64,000 nucleotides of DNA from positions 101,283-165,282 of the forward strand of contig CAWFLT010000008.1 of assembly GCA_963816795.1 (NCBI GenBank). Reading direction: 5' to 3'. Each line of letters begins with the position of its first letter. Within the stretch, counting starts at the first letter, position 1. A program made the translations under genes and the position numbers. This stretch comes from CAWFLT01 sp963816795 (GTDB lineage: Bacteria > Acidobacteriota > Vicinamibacteria > Vicinamibacterales > SCN-69-37). The notes below the pieces were generated by a model that saw nothing but the letters and a program-made list of their open reading frames with translations, did not search any database and had not been told where the DNA came from. Below are positions 18,080 through 29,890 of the stretch, piece by piece.

Positions 18080-21000
18080 ATGACCGACGACCCGCATCGC
18101 TCGACACGCTGCGGCTGCTGCGAGGGCGCGCCGAGCCGACCGGCGGTCGAGCAACCCGCCGGCGCTGCCGGCGCTCGCGCTACCGCGTCGACACGCACGC
18201 CGGGCTTCCTCGCGCGCATGCTGCGGCGCCTGCCGCTCGCGCCGGCCGACGGAGCGCGCCGGACGCGCCGCGGCCGCTGCGGCGGCTGCACGACGCGCGG
18301 CGACCGACGATCCGACGATCGCGCTCCTCGACGCGTGCGCCGTGCGTCGCCGACGTGCTGACCTTCTACCAGGAGCGCATCGCCAACGAAGGCTTCCTGC
18401 GCACCGCGACCGAGCGCCGCTCGGTGCTGGAGCTGGCGCGCGCGATCGGCTACGAGCTCGAAGCCCGGCGTCGCGGCCAGCGTGCACCTCGCGTTCACCG
18501 TCGAGGACGCGCCCGGCGCGCCCGGCGTCGTGACGCCTGTGCCGCAAGGCACGCCGGTGCAGAGCGTGCCGCCGCAGGGCAAGCTGCCGCAGGTCTTCGA
18601 GACCGCGCAGACGCGTTCGTCGCGCGCGCCGAGTGGAACGCGCTGCGGCCGCGCCTGACTGCGGCCGGCCGACATGGCGCTGATCGACGGCCGGCGGCCG
18701 AATGGCGCGCTGCACCTGCTGGGCGCGTGCTGGGTCGTTCCGACCGGCAGCTTCCCGCCGGACGGTCGACTGCACCAGGACCTCGAGCGGCGCTGTTCCG
18801 GCTCGACGCCGGCGATCCGGCGGCGACGCGACGTCGACGCGATCGAGGTCAGCCGCGTCTACTTCACCGATGCGCGACCGGCGCCGGTGGCCAAGGCGAC
18901 CTGCTGCTCTTCGTCGGCCAGCGCGGCGAGGCCGAGCGCCAGACGCTGATCCTGCGCGTGGCGGAGCGCGTCGACGAGATCGAGCGGCGTTCGAACGGCG
19001 ACGAGATCCGCCGCATCCGCGTCGACCTCGAGCCGCTGCCCGACTCCGGCGGCGCCGCCGCAGCTCACCGGCGCACGGACGTTCCGGTATCGCACGCCGC
19101 TCATCATCGCGTTCGCGAGCCGTCAAGCTCGACGACGCTCGCGCTCGACCGCCGCGACGCTCGGCCACACCGTCGGCAACGCAGGCCTGGCGCGAGACCG
19201 ACCTCCACGCGCTGATCGGCATCCAGCGCTGGAACGCGGCTCGCCGTGATGCAGGCGATCACCACGCGCCGAAGCCGGCCGCGCCGCTCGCAGCCCGAGG
19301 CCGGCGCCTTCGCGTTCCGCGCAAACGGTCGGCTTCTTCGGCAACAACGCGCCGCAGCTGGGCGATCCTGCCGTCGGCACGAACACCAACGCGCGACCGC
19401 TCACCGAGCCGGCTGGGACGCGGGCGACATCGCCGGCAGCTCGCCGCCGACGCTCGCGCACGATCTGGACCGATTCGCAGGGCGACGCCCTGCGCCGACA
19501 CTGGACGCGTTTCTCGAGCGCGCCGATGCACAGGGCTGAGCGCGCGACAGCTGGGCGGTCTTCGAGCACCCGCAGCGCCGCGGCCGCGCCTACGGCGTCG
19601 ATCGACGCGCGCGAGGCCTCGCGCGCCGACTTCGGCATCGCGGCGCCGCGCGCTGGCGCTTCGCGCTGGCCGACGACAACGGCGCTCGCGCGGCCAAGCA
19701 GCCGGCGGACGTTCCCGTTCCGCGACGACCACCGCGCGCGTCGCGCAGCCGCCAGCTCGAGCTCGCCGAGCTGCCGATCGACTCGCCGATCGAGGCCGGC
19801 GACGACGGCGATCGAGCTCGATCGCATGGTGCTCGGCCTCGCCGCCGGCCAGCCGATCGCGCTGACCGGCGAGCGCGACGACCTGCCCGGCGTCGACGCC
19901 GCCGAGATCGCGATCGCTCGAGGACGTCGTCCACGCGGACGGCCGCACCACGCTGCGGCTCGAGGACGGCCTGACCTACGCCGTACGTCCGCGACAGCGC
20001 TCGGCATCAGCGCCAACGTCGTCCATGCGACGCACGGCGAGACCGTCACCGAGGTGCTGGGCAGCGGCGACGCGGCGCATGCCGAACCAGCGCTTCGCGC
20101 TGAAGAAGCCGCCGCGACCTACGTCTCGGCGCCGACGCCGAGCGGCGTCGGCGAGCACGCTCGAGGTGCGCGTCAACGGCGTGCGCTGGGACGAGCGCGC
20201 CGTCGCTCTACGGCGACCGACGCCGGACGACGCAGGTCTACACCGACGCGCATCGACGACGACGCGAAGACGGAGGTGATCTTCGGCGACGGCGTGCAGG
20301 GCGCGCGCGCTGCCGACCGGGCAGCGCCAACGTCACGGCGACGCTACCGCAGCGGCATCGGTCCGGACGGCGAGGTCGCCGCCGGCGACGCTGACCATGC
20401 TGCGCGACCATGCCGCTCGGCCTGCGCGGCGTCACGAACCCGGTCGCCGCCAGCGGCGCCGAAGGACCCGAGCAGCTCGACGACGCGCGCCGCAACGCGC
20501 CGCTGACGGTGCTGACGTTCGAGCGCGTCGTCTCGCTGCTCGACTACGAGGACTTCGCGCGCGCCTATCCCGGCATCGGCAAGGCGCGCGGCGACGTGCT
20601 GTGGATCGGCGGACGCGTCGCCGTGTTCGTCACCGTCGCCGGCGCCACCGGCGGCGCGCCCGGCGGCGACGTGCTCACCAACCTGATCGACTCGATCGCC
20701 GGCGCGAGCGACCCGTCGCAGCGCTTCGCGGCGGCGGCGTTCGCGCAGCGCTACTTCAGCCGTCCGCGCGCAGATCGTCGATCGACCCGCGGCTACGTCG
20801 CCGCCGACGTGCAGGCCGGCGTCGCAGCAGCGGCTGCGCGACGCGTTCGGCTTCGACGCGCGCGACCTCGCGCAGTCGGTGACGCCGCCGAGGTGATGGC
20901 GCTGCATCCACACGGTGCCGGCGTGCTCGCGCGTCGACCTCGACGAGCTGCTGCCGTATACCGACGACGCCGCCCGCCGATCGCCGGCGCTCGACGCGGT

Positions 21001-21126
21001 GCCGCGCCTTCGGCGCGCGCTGGGCGACGCTGGAACGCGGCGTCGCGGGCGTTCGAGCCGGCCGAGCTGCTGCTGATCAACCCGGCGGCGATCACGCATG
21101 ACGGAGATGACGCCATGAGCCTCTGA
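18080..21126 (+). CDS. baseplate J-like protein 2, heavily frameshifted
   Basis: Starts MTDDPHRSTRCGCCEG; conserved blocks in order are TFYQERIANEGFLRTATERR, VLELARAIGYEL, VPQGTPVQSVPPQGKLPQVF, LLFVGQRGEAERQTLILRV, then NALTKxx-like DUF segments, TVLTFERVVSLLDYEDFARA and YPGIGKARGDVLWIGGRVAV, ending FEPAELLLINPAAIT. This second, roughly 1000-residue baseplate wedge protein normally follows the first in eCIS loci. Frames change dozens of times between 18.1 and 20.4 kb, then the stretch 20410-20790 is clean. The exact stop (21126 or about 15 bases earlier) depends on how the last indel is repaired. Confidence 0.75.
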
Positions 21127-23340
21127 CGCCCGAGCGGCTCTACGAGCTGCTGCCGGCGCTCTACCGCGTGCGCGATCCGACGCAGGGCGAGCCGCTGCGC
21201 GCGCTGCTCGCGGTGATCGAGGGCGAGCTCGAGCGCATCGACGCCGACATCGCGCGACCTGTACGACAACTGGTTCATCGAGACCTGCGACGAATGGGTC
21301 GTGCCGTACATCGGCGACCTGCTCGGCGTGCGGCCGATCCGCCCGGTCGAGTCGGCCGGCGTCACGCGCGCGGCTACGTCGCCAACACGCATCGCCTACC
21401 GCCGGCGCAAGGGCACGGCGGTCGTGCTCGAGCAGCTGGCGCGCGACATCACCGGCTGGCCGGCGCGCGCGGTCGAGTTCTTCACGCGGCTCGCGACGAC
21501 GCAGCACATGAACCACGTGCGGCCGGCGCCGACGGCGACGCCGGCGATGCGCGATGCCGGCGCCGCCGAGCTCGCGGCCACGCCGTTCGATCCGTTCGCG
21601 CCACACGCTCGAAGTGCGCAACGCATCGCGACCCGCGGCGCGGCCGCTACAACATCCCGAACGTCGGCATCTTCCTGTGGCGACTGCAGAGCTATCCCGT
21701 CGGGCGCACGCGACGCCGCGGCGATCGCCGCGGACTTCGGCACGCGCGCGCGATCGCCGGCGCCTGCTGGACGTCCATCCGGCCGGCGTCGATGCTACCG
21801 CTCTTCAATCACGCTCGCACCGGACGACGATCACGCATCTCGCCGAACGACCAGAACGTGCCGAAGAGACGATCACGGGCGCCCCGCGCGAGCCGAGCTC
21901 GACGCCTGCGCCGCACGATCCGGCGCCTCGCGCTGGTCGACGTGCCGGGCCGATCCGCGTCCTGCGTCCTGTTCGGACGCCTCGGCGATACCGCCGGTCG
22001 AGATGCCGCGCGATCAGATCTACCTGCTGCGAGATTCCGGACGACGTCGAGCTGGCCTCGCCGCCGATCGACGCGCGCTCGCCGTCGACCCGGAGCGCGG
22101 CCGGCTGTCGCTCACCGGCGGCGGAGCGCGCATCGCGTGCACGTGACGTACCGCTACGGTTCCGCCGGCGACCTCGGCGGCGGCCCGTACGACCGCACCG
22201 GCTCGATCGATCCGGCGTTCGAGCAGGCCGACTGGCAGCGCGGCGTGTCGCATCTCGAGCCCGCGGTGCCAGGCATCGTCGTGCCGGCGCTCGCCGATGC
22301 GATCGCGGCGTGGAACGCGGCGCCCGGCCGCACGGGCGTGATTGCGCTGCTCGACAGCGTCACCGACGGCGATCCCGCGGCGCCGCAGGTGCTCGACGTC
22401 CAGATCCCGGCAGGTTCGAGGCTGCTCATCGTCGGGGCCGGATGGCCGGCGCCGACGAACCGCCGGGCGATTCGAGCCGGCCGACGTGCGACCGCATGTG
22501 ATCGGCGATCTGGTCGTGCACGGCGGCGCGGGCGGCGGCGCGCGCGGCCGGCTGGCGGTGAACGGGCTGCTGCTCGAGGGCTCGGTCATCGTCGAGACCG
22601 GCGCGCTCGGCGAGCTCGACCTCGCGCACTCGACGATCGCGCCCGGGCGCGGCGAACTGATCGTCGCCGGCGACAACGACGACCTGCGGCTGTCGGTCCG
22701 CCGGTGTATCACCGGTCCGGTTCGGCTGAATGCCGTGATCGCAGGCGTGGCGTTCGACGACTGCCTGGTCGGCGCGCCTGATGCCGGCGCCTCGCCTGAC
22801 ATCGCGATTGCCGCAGCGGGCAACCACGTCGCGATCGAACGATCCACGGTCTGGGGCGCGGTCAACGCGCGAGTGATCGACGGCTCGAACTCGATCTTCA
22901 CTGCCGCGATCGACGCCGAGCGGCGTCAGGAGGGCTGCGTGCGCTTCAGTTTCGTCCCGCCCGGATCGCGGACGGCCCGCCGGCACCGCTGTCAGCCGGA
23001 CACGGCGATCGCGGCGGCCACCGCGGCCGCGCGCGAAGCCGCCGAGGCGCCGCCGCCACCTGACGAACTTGCGGCGATCGCGGACGCCGTACGGCGCCGG
23101 GTCGTGCCGGCGTTTGAATCCCGGCGCTACGGCGATCCGGACTTCGGGCAGCTGACGCCGCGCTGCGCCATCGAGATTCGACAGGGAGCCGACACCGGCT
23201 CCGCGATGGGCGCCTGGTCATTTCTGGATGAACCGCACCGCGAAGCCAATCTGCGGACGGCGCTCGACGAGTACTTGCGATTCGGTCTGGAGGCCGGCGT
23301 GTTCTTCGTCCCCCTGCCGCGACGGAAGGAACGACGATGA
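21115..23340 (+). CDS. tail protein I-like baseplate protein with C-terminal extension, frameshifted in the first half
   Basis: Begins MSL then TPERLYELLPALYRVRDPTQ, ELERIDADIARLYDNWFIET, CDEWVVPYIGDLLGVRPIRP and YRRRKGTAVVLEQLARDITG, which is the P2 gpI/tail protein I family. From about 22140 one clean frame carries a beta-rich part (VHGGAGGGARGRLAVNGLLL, then ELIVAGDNDDLRLSVRRCIT), probably a beta-helix. A final segment holds GDPDFGQLTPRCAIEIRQGA, typical of tail-protein tails that dock the next protein. Frame changes end at about 22470. The stop overlaps the DUF6519 start (ATGA). About 740 residues. Confidence 0.75.
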
Positions 23341-26300
23341 AGGGCGACTTCTCGAAAGATACATTCACTCGGAGCAAGCACTACAGCTCCGTCCGCCTGC
23401 AGCAGGGACGCGTCGTCACCGACGCCGACTGGAACGAGCAGGCGGATCTGACGCGACACCGCGCCGAGCGTCTGGCGCGCGATGTCATCGGCGGCTGCGG
23501 TGCGCCCGAGGCGAACGCGGCCTTCGCGCTGACCGCGGGCACCTACACGCTGGCGGTGGCCGCCATCGGCGACGACGCGTGGATCGCCGGCGAAGACGGG
23601 ATCGTGCTGCGGACGCAGGACGGCGGCGTCACCTGGACGCCGGTCGACACCAGCGCCACGACGCATCTGCGCGCGATCCATTTCGCGACCGCCAACACCG
23701 GCTGGGTCGCGGGCGACGGCGGCGTCGTGCGCCGCACCGGCAACGGCGGCACGACGTGGGTCACACGCGAGCCGGGCGTGGGCGTCGCGTGGCTCGGCGT
23801 CGCCGCCTCGGGCGCGTCGCTGGCGTGGCTCGTCGGCGAGCAGGGCATGGTCGCGCGCACGTCCGATAGCGGCGTGACGTGGCAGACCGCGGCGCCCGGG
23901 AGCGGACGCCTGTACGCCGTGCGATTCGTCTCGGCGACGGTTGGCTGGATCGCCGGCCAGGACGGCCAGATTCTCTCGACCAACGACGGCGGCGCGACGT
24001 GGACGCCGCGATCGAGCGGCGTCACCGTGCACCTGCGCGCGCTGGCGTTCGCGAACGCGACCACCGGCTGGGCCGTCGGCGACGCCGGCACGATCCTGAA
24101 GACCGTGGACGGCGGCGGGACGTGGACCGCGCAGGCGTCGGGCGTCACCGGCACGCTGCGCGGCGTCGCCGCGCGAAACGCCAGCGAAGTCTGGGCCGCG
24201 GGCGATGGCGGCCTCGTCCTCCGAACGACCGACGGCGGCGCGACCTGGCAGCCGATCGATCTCGGTCAGGGCGACGTCACGTTTCACGCCGCGGCGATGG
24301 GCACCGCGCCTCACGGCTGGATCGCCGGCGACGCCTCGACGATCGTCCGGCTCGGCGGCGGATCGCCCGGCGCCGGCGATCGACACGCTGCCCGGCGTCA
24401 GCCTGTCGCTCGGGCCCGGCCGCTTTTACGCCAACGGGATCCTCTGCGAGGCGGACTCGCGGGCGTCGTTCTACAACCAGCCCGATCGGGCCGTCGCGAG
24501 CCGTCTCGGGCCGGGCCAGCACCTCGTGTATCTCGACGTCTGGCAGCGGCACCTGGCGCACCTCGAGGATCCTGAAATCCGCGAAGTCGCGCTCGGCGGG
24601 CCGGACACGGCGAGCCGGGCGAAGACGGTGTGGCAGCTGCGGACGCTGCCGCTCGACCCGTCGAGCCCGTCGGACTGGACGTGCCTTTCCGACATCCCCG
24701 GCTGGAACGATCTCATCGCGCCGCCAGCCGCACGGCTCCGCGCCCGCGCGGAACCCGAACAGGAGGCCGCGACGCTCTGCGAGCTCGGCGCCGCCGGCGG
24801 CTTCCGCCGCGTCGAGAACCAGTTGTATCGCGTCGAAGTGCAACAGGGCGGCGGCGCGCCGACGTTCAAGTGGTCGCGCGAGAACGGCTCGGTCGCGATG
24901 GCGATCACTGACGTCGTCGAAGCCGGCGGCCAGACGACGATCACGCTCGCGAACCGCGGGCCCGATCAAAACCTCGATCTCGTGCTGAACGGCTGGGTCG
25001 AGGTCGTGGACGACGACGCGGTGCTGGAGAACGGCGTCGGACTCCTCCGCCAGTTCGTCGAGGAGGGCAACGACCCACTCGAGATCGTGGTCGACGGCAC
25101 GGTGGGCGCGACGGGCAGCCGCCCGTCGCGACACCCGTTACTTCGGCGCTGGGATCATCGTCCCGCCGGCAGCGCGCCGGCGCTCCCCCTCGTCGAGGGC
25201 GAGTGGATCGCGCTCGAGGACGGCGTCGAGATCTTCTTCGAGGCCGGCGGCACCTATCGGCCGGGCGACTACTGGCAGATTCCGGCGCGGACGATCACGG
25301 GCGACGTCGAGTGGCCGCGTGACGACCACGGCGCGCCGATCGCGCGGCCGCCTGCGGGCGTGCAGCACGCCTATTGCCGGATCGCGATCGTCGACGTCGG
25401 CGCCGATGGCGGGATTCAGATCGTCTCGGACTGCCGGCCGACGTTCCCGCCGCTGACCGCGCTGACGCAACTGCTCCACGTCGGCGGCGATGGACAGGAC
25501 GGCGTCCCGGGACGCGTGCTGCCCCACCCGCTCCGCGCTCGCGTCGTGCGCGGCGAACATCCAGTGACCGGAGCGGTGGTGCGCTTCGGGATCGTCTCGG
25601 GCGGCGGCCATCTGGACGGCGTCGCGGCGGGCGTGCCGGTCGAGGTCACGACGCTGGACGACGGCATCGCCGAGATCGAGTGGTTCCTCGATCCCGACAT
25701 CCGGCCGGCCGCGCGGCATCAGCGCGTCAGCGCGAGCCTGCTCGATCAGGCCGGCAATCCTGTTGACGGCCAAACGATCGAGTTCAACGCCACCGGCACG
25801 CTCTTGCTGCAGTACGTCTCGGGCGACGGACAGACCGGTACCGCCGGGCAGCCGCTCGCGCGCGCCCTCGAAGTCCGCGTCTCGAACGGACAGACGCCGA
25901 TCGAGGGCGTGCCGGTGCGTTTCACCGTCACGAGCGGCGCCATCGTCGGCGCCGCGACGGTCACCACGCTGCCGACGGGCATCGCCAGTGCGCAGTGGCA
26001 GATCGGCAACGCGGCCAATCAGCGCGCTGAAGCGGAGATCTTCGTCGGCGCCGAGCGCGTCCAGCACGTCGGCTTCAACGCGGGCCTGACGCCCACTGGC
26101 ACGGGCGGCGGCCGCAGTTGCGATCTGACCGTGGGACCAGGCGGCGACATCGCGGCGCTCACGACCGAGACGCTCACCGGCCTGTTGCAGAAGTTGCAGC
26201 GCGTGTGCCTGTGTCTTCTTCCTGGCGATCACGCGATCGACAGCCTGACGCTGACGACCGGCGGATTCCTGACCATTCACGGATGCGGGCCGGGAACGAC

Positions 26301-27075
26301 GCTCCGCCTGGGCGGTCCGGTGCGGCTGGCCGGCCTCACCTACTTCGAGCTGGCCGGCGTCACGATCCGGCCGGGGGTGCCGGCGACCGGATTCCTGTTC
26401 GAGAAGTGCCGCGAGGTCGTGCTGCGCAACCTCGCGGCGCGCGATCTCGGCAACTACGCCGGCGTGCTGTTCCACTGCCGAGCCGTGCCCGACCTGACGA
26501 TCGACGGCTGCTCGCTGGGCGACGCGCCGAGCCGGCCGACGCGGCAGTGGACGGCGGCGATCATCGACGACTCGAGCGGCACCAAGCGGCTGACCGGCAA
26601 CGCCATCCAGGCGCCCGTGAGTTTCTACGGCGTGCCGAAGATCGGGATGACGCTCGCGATCGATCAACTGTTCGAACGGGTGGCCGGGACGACGCTCCAG
26701 GCGACCGGCGGGGACGTCTATCTCGAGCACAACTCGTTCGGGCTGCTGACGCTCGGCGCAGAGATCATGGACCGGCTCAACCAGTTCGCCGGCGGGTTGG
26801 CGCCGGCGCCGACGAACCTCTTCGACTCGGCGATGCTCACGGGCAACGTCCTGCGCGATCGCGAGACCGTGTTCCTGTCGCGGCTGCTGACGCTGACCGG
26901 CACGTCGCTGGTCGTGCAGCCGCAGGAGCCGCTGTCGACGTTCATCGCCGACACTGCGTCGGTCGCGAGCACCGTGTTCCACGGCCGGTTCGAGGACTCG
27001 CTGCGGATGTTCGTGCTGACGCGGCGCGACCGCTGCCGGGAAGCCGCGAACGTGCTGTTCATCCGGCATTTCTGA
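23337..27075 (+). CDS. DUF6519 fibre-like protein with inserted beta-propeller, Ig and beta-helix domains
   Basis: About 1246 residues with one frame change near 24365 (extra C). N-terminus MKGDFSKDTFTRSKHYSSVR, LQQGRVVTDADWNEQAD is DUF6519. Residues about 62-345 are six full and one partial repeat of the form GxVLRTxDGGxTW, a seven-bladed Ycf48/BNR-like propeller. DUF6519 resumes (GPGRFYANGILCEADSRASF to HPLLRRWDHR, EWPRDDHGAP). Two bacterial Ig-like repeats follow (VPGRVLPHPLRARVVRG; TAGQPLARALEVRVSNGQTP), then a right-handed beta-helix C-terminus. As the last particle-like protein before the glycosyltransferase gene and with adhesive folds, it probably forms the tail fibre or surface decoration; inference. 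Confidence 0.8.
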
Positions 27076-27091
27076 CGGCCGTGAGTCGCGT

Positions 27092-29890
27092 GTGATCGAC
27101 GTCGCGTCGTTCCAGGGCCGGCATCGCGGCGAGACGATCGTCGTCTGCGGCTGCGGCGAGTCGCTGAACGCGCTCGAGCATCCCGAGCGCTTCGTGACGA
27201 TCGGCGTCAACGACGTCGGCCGGCGCTTCGACCCGACGTACCTCGTCGTCGTCAACCCGCGATCGCAGTTCGCGGCCGACCGCTACCGGCACGTCGAACA
27301 GACGCGGGCGCAGTACGTGTTCAGCCAACTCGACCTGCCGTTCGCCCGCGACCGCGGCGTCAGGTTCCGGCTGGGACGCTATGGCGGCACGACGTTCGGC
27401 GATCCGAGGGTGCTCCATTACACGCGCAACTCGCCGTACGTCGCCATGTGCCTGGCGGCGCACATGGGCGCGCGGCGGATTGCTCTCGTCGGCGTGGACT
27501 TTACGGATCATCACTTCTTCGGCGGCGCGCCCGGGCACCCGTTGAATCGCCATCTCGAGACGATCGACGCCGAATACCGGCGGCTCGGCGAAGCGCTGAC
27601 CGCGCTCGGCGTCGACGTCGTGAGCCTCAGCGAGGTCAGCCGTCTGACGGCGTTCCCGAAGGTCAGCGAGGCTTCGCTCGACGCGGTATCGCCGGAACCG
27701 CCGCGGCGGCCCGAACGGCGCCGGCGTGTGTTCGGCGTGACCTATCGCTTTCTCGCCTGCGGGGACGTCTTCACCGAGGGGTTGCGGCATGCGGCGGCTT
27801 CGATCGGCGTCGAGTGGGCCGATGCGGACTGGTCGGACGCCGGACTACCGCAGCGCGTCGCCGCGTTCGCGCCGGACTTGTTGTTCGTCGTTCACGGCCG
27901 GCGGTTCGCTCAGCGCTGGCGCGATACGTTCAGGTCGTATCGTCAGGCGGTGTGGCTCCTCGACGAGCCGTACGAAGTCGACGACACGGCGGGATTCTCG
28001 GGCCGGTTCGATCACGTCTTCGTGAACGATCCGGCGACGATCGGGCGGCACCGGTCGGCCGTGTATCTGCCGGTCTGCTACGACCCGGCGATCCATCACG
28101 ACTCCGGCGGCGATCGCCCGCACGACGTGGGTTTCATCGGCGGCGGCAACCCAACACGGGAACGGGCGCTGGCCGGGCTTGCCTCGCAGGGGTTGCTCAC
28201 CTGCGTCGCCGGCGGCCCCTGGCACGATCCGAGCCTGAAGCGCCTCTGCCGCGCGGCGAATCTCGCGCCGGCGGCCGTCGCGGACCTGTATCGATCGACG
28301 AAGATCGTCGTCAACGTCTTTCGCGATCGGCACCATTACAACCGGTCAGGCGTCGCGGCGACATCGATGAACCCGCGCATTTACGAGGCGCTGGCGTGCG
28401 GCGCGCTCGTCGTGAGCGAGTTCCGCCCGGAGATCGGCGAGGTCGTTCCCGAGCTTCCCGTTTTTCGCGATGCGGCCGAGCTTCCGGCGATCCTTCGCCG
28501 CTACCTTCTTGATCCAGCCGAACTGGACGCGACGCGGGCCGCGTGCCTGCGGCGGCTGCGATCGGCCACGTACGCCGAGCGCCTTCGCACGGTGCTCTCG
28601 ACGATCGCTGCGCCCACCGCCGAGGCACGGCCAGCCACGGTCGCGGTTGAAACAGCGGCGCCGACGGGCGAGACGACTCCTGCCCCGCCGGCGACGGCGC
28701 ATGACGACTGGCAGGAGGCCGGCCCGATGGGCTGTCGCGAGGCGGGCGGCGAGATCGAGCTCACCGCCATCCAGGCGGAGCGGCCCGGCTCGGAGCGCGG
28801 TCTGGTGACATCGCTCGCGCATCGCGACGTGACGCTGTCGCTCGATCTCCGCCTCGACGCCGGCGCCTGCGCCGTGATCAAGATCAACCAGCAGGCGCAG
28901 TTCGATCAGGCCAGCAACTCGTACCACCTCTATCTGGATGCCGGCCGCGCGCATCTCGCCCGGCATCACTGCGTGTTCAAGCGGCTCGATGTCCCCACCG
29001 AAGCCTGGATCGAATTGCGGCTCGGCTACCGCGGCGGCCGACTGTCGCTCGGCATCGGCGGCCGGCAGGTTCACGAGATACAGGACTCGAGCCTCGCCGC
29101 CGGCTACGCGGTCATCTCGGTGAAGCGCGGCGTAGTCCGCGTGCGATCGATCCGGCTCTCGAGTGCTTCGACGACGGCCGGCGCCACGGCGTCGGCCGGG
29201 ATTGCGGCGGCCGCGCGGCCAGCCGCTGACGAGGCGCTCTTCGCCATCGTGCCGCCGGATCCGGCGCTCGAGCCGCGCATCAGCATCGTCACCACGGTCT
29301 ACGATCGGGTCGACGCGCTCGGCCGCTGCCTCCGGTCGGTTCGCGCCCAGCAATTCCAGGACTACGAGCAGATCGTCGTCTCCGACGGCCCGCCCGACAA
29401 CGTGGTGCGGCAGATCGCGGCGCTCGTGCGATCGTTCGGCGATCGACGGTTGAGCTATCTCAGTCTGCCGCGGCGGCACAACAACTGGGGCATCGCGCCG
29501 GCAGCGGTCGGGCTGCGCGTGGCGCGCGGGCGGTATCTCTGCTTCCTCTCCGACGACAACGGCTATACCCCCGAGCACCTCGGCCTGCTCTCCACCGTGC
29601 TGGACGAGGACGTCGACCTCGGCTTCGCCTACAGCTCGTGCCGGTACGCGGGACGTTTGACGCTGCGTCATCCCGTGCCGGCGCCGGCGCGCATCGATCT
29701 CGGGCAGCCGATGTTCCGCCGATCGCTCTTCCCCACGCATCTCGGCAACGACTTGCCGTTCCAGGTCATGGCCTGGGACTGGGCGATGATCGACGCGTTC
29801 GTCCGGCGCGGCGTGCGCTGGCGGCACGTCGACGTCCCCAGCTTCATCTTCCGGCTGGCGCGGTATCCCGGCCTGATGGCGCACGCGTGA
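27092..29890 (+). CDS. multi-domain glycosyltransferase (CgeB-like and GT2)
   Basis: 932 residues from GTG 27092, 16 bp after the fibre gene, clean frame. Residues 1-195 resemble the DUF115-type nucleotide-binding domain (ETIVVCGCGESLNALEHPER). A CgeB-like GT-B part follows (MNPRIYEALACGALVVSEFR; GFIGGGNPTRERALAGL). Residues about 545-690 look like a concanavalin-like beta-sandwich (VTLSLDLRLDAGACAVIKIN). The C-terminal quarter is a GT2 domain (PRISIVTTVYDRVDALGRCL, RSVRAQQFQDYEQIVVSDGP, LCFLSDDN as the DxD-like region). Two glycosyltransferase modules joined by a carbohydrate-binding-like domain could build a disaccharide on a shared acceptor. Its position suggests glycosylation of the fibre or of a surface receptor; inference. 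Confidence 0.75.
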   Translation: MIDVASFQGRHRGETIVVCGCGESLNALEHPERFVTIGVNDVGRRFDPTYLVVVNPRSQFAADRYRHVEQTRAQYVFSQLDLPFARDRGVRFRLGRYGGTTFGDPRVLHYTRNSPYVAMCLAAHMGARRIALVGVDFTDHHFFGGAPGHPLNRHLETIDAEYRRLGEALTALGVDVVSLSEVSRLTAFPKVSEASLDAVSPEPPRRPERRRRVFGVTYRFLACGDVFTEGLRHAAASIGVEWADADWSDAGLPQRVAAFAPDLLFVVHGRRFAQRWRDTFRSYRQAVWLLDEPYEVDDTAGFSGRFDHVFVNDPATIGRHRSAVYLPVCYDPAIHHDSGGDRPHDVGFIGGGNPTRERALAGLASQGLLTCVAGGPWHDPSLKRLCRAANLAPAAVADLYRSTKIVVNVFRDRHHYNRSGVAATSMNPRIYEALACGALVVSEFRPEIGEVVPELPVFRDAAELPAILRRYLLDPAELDATRAACLRRLRSATYAERLRTVLSTIAAPTAEARPATVAVETAAPTGETTPAPPATAHDDWQEAGPMGCREAGGEIELTAIQAERPGSERGLVTSLAHRDVTLSLDLRLDAGACAVIKINQQAQFDQASNSYHLYLDAGRAHLARHHCVFKRLDVPTEAWIELRLGYRGGRLSLGIGGRQVHEIQDSSLAAGYAVISVKRGVVRVRSIRLSSASTTAGATASAGIAAAARPAADEALFAIVPPDPALEPRISIVTTVYDRVDALGRCLRSVRAQQFQDYEQIVVSDGPPDNVVRQIAALVRSFGDRRLSYLSLPRRHNNWGIAPAAVGLRVARGRYLCFLSDDNGYTPEHLGLLSTVLDEDVDLGFAYSSCRYAGRLTLRHPVPAPARIDLGQPMFRRSLFPTHLGNDLPFQVMAWDWAMIDAFVRRGVRWRHVDVPSFIFRLARYPGLMAHA

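Noticed and set aside
6390..22470. Programmed frameshifting or quadruplet decoding as an explanation for the broken frames
   Set aside because: The sites lack shared slippery sequences or stem structures, occur in every kind of gene, and clean genes sit between. Read-level error or recent damage is simpler.
25120..25170. Suspected frameshift in the DUF6519 protein (HPLLRRWDHRPAG)
   Set aside because: HPLLRRWD is a normal DUF6519 motif and the surrounding frame is continuous.
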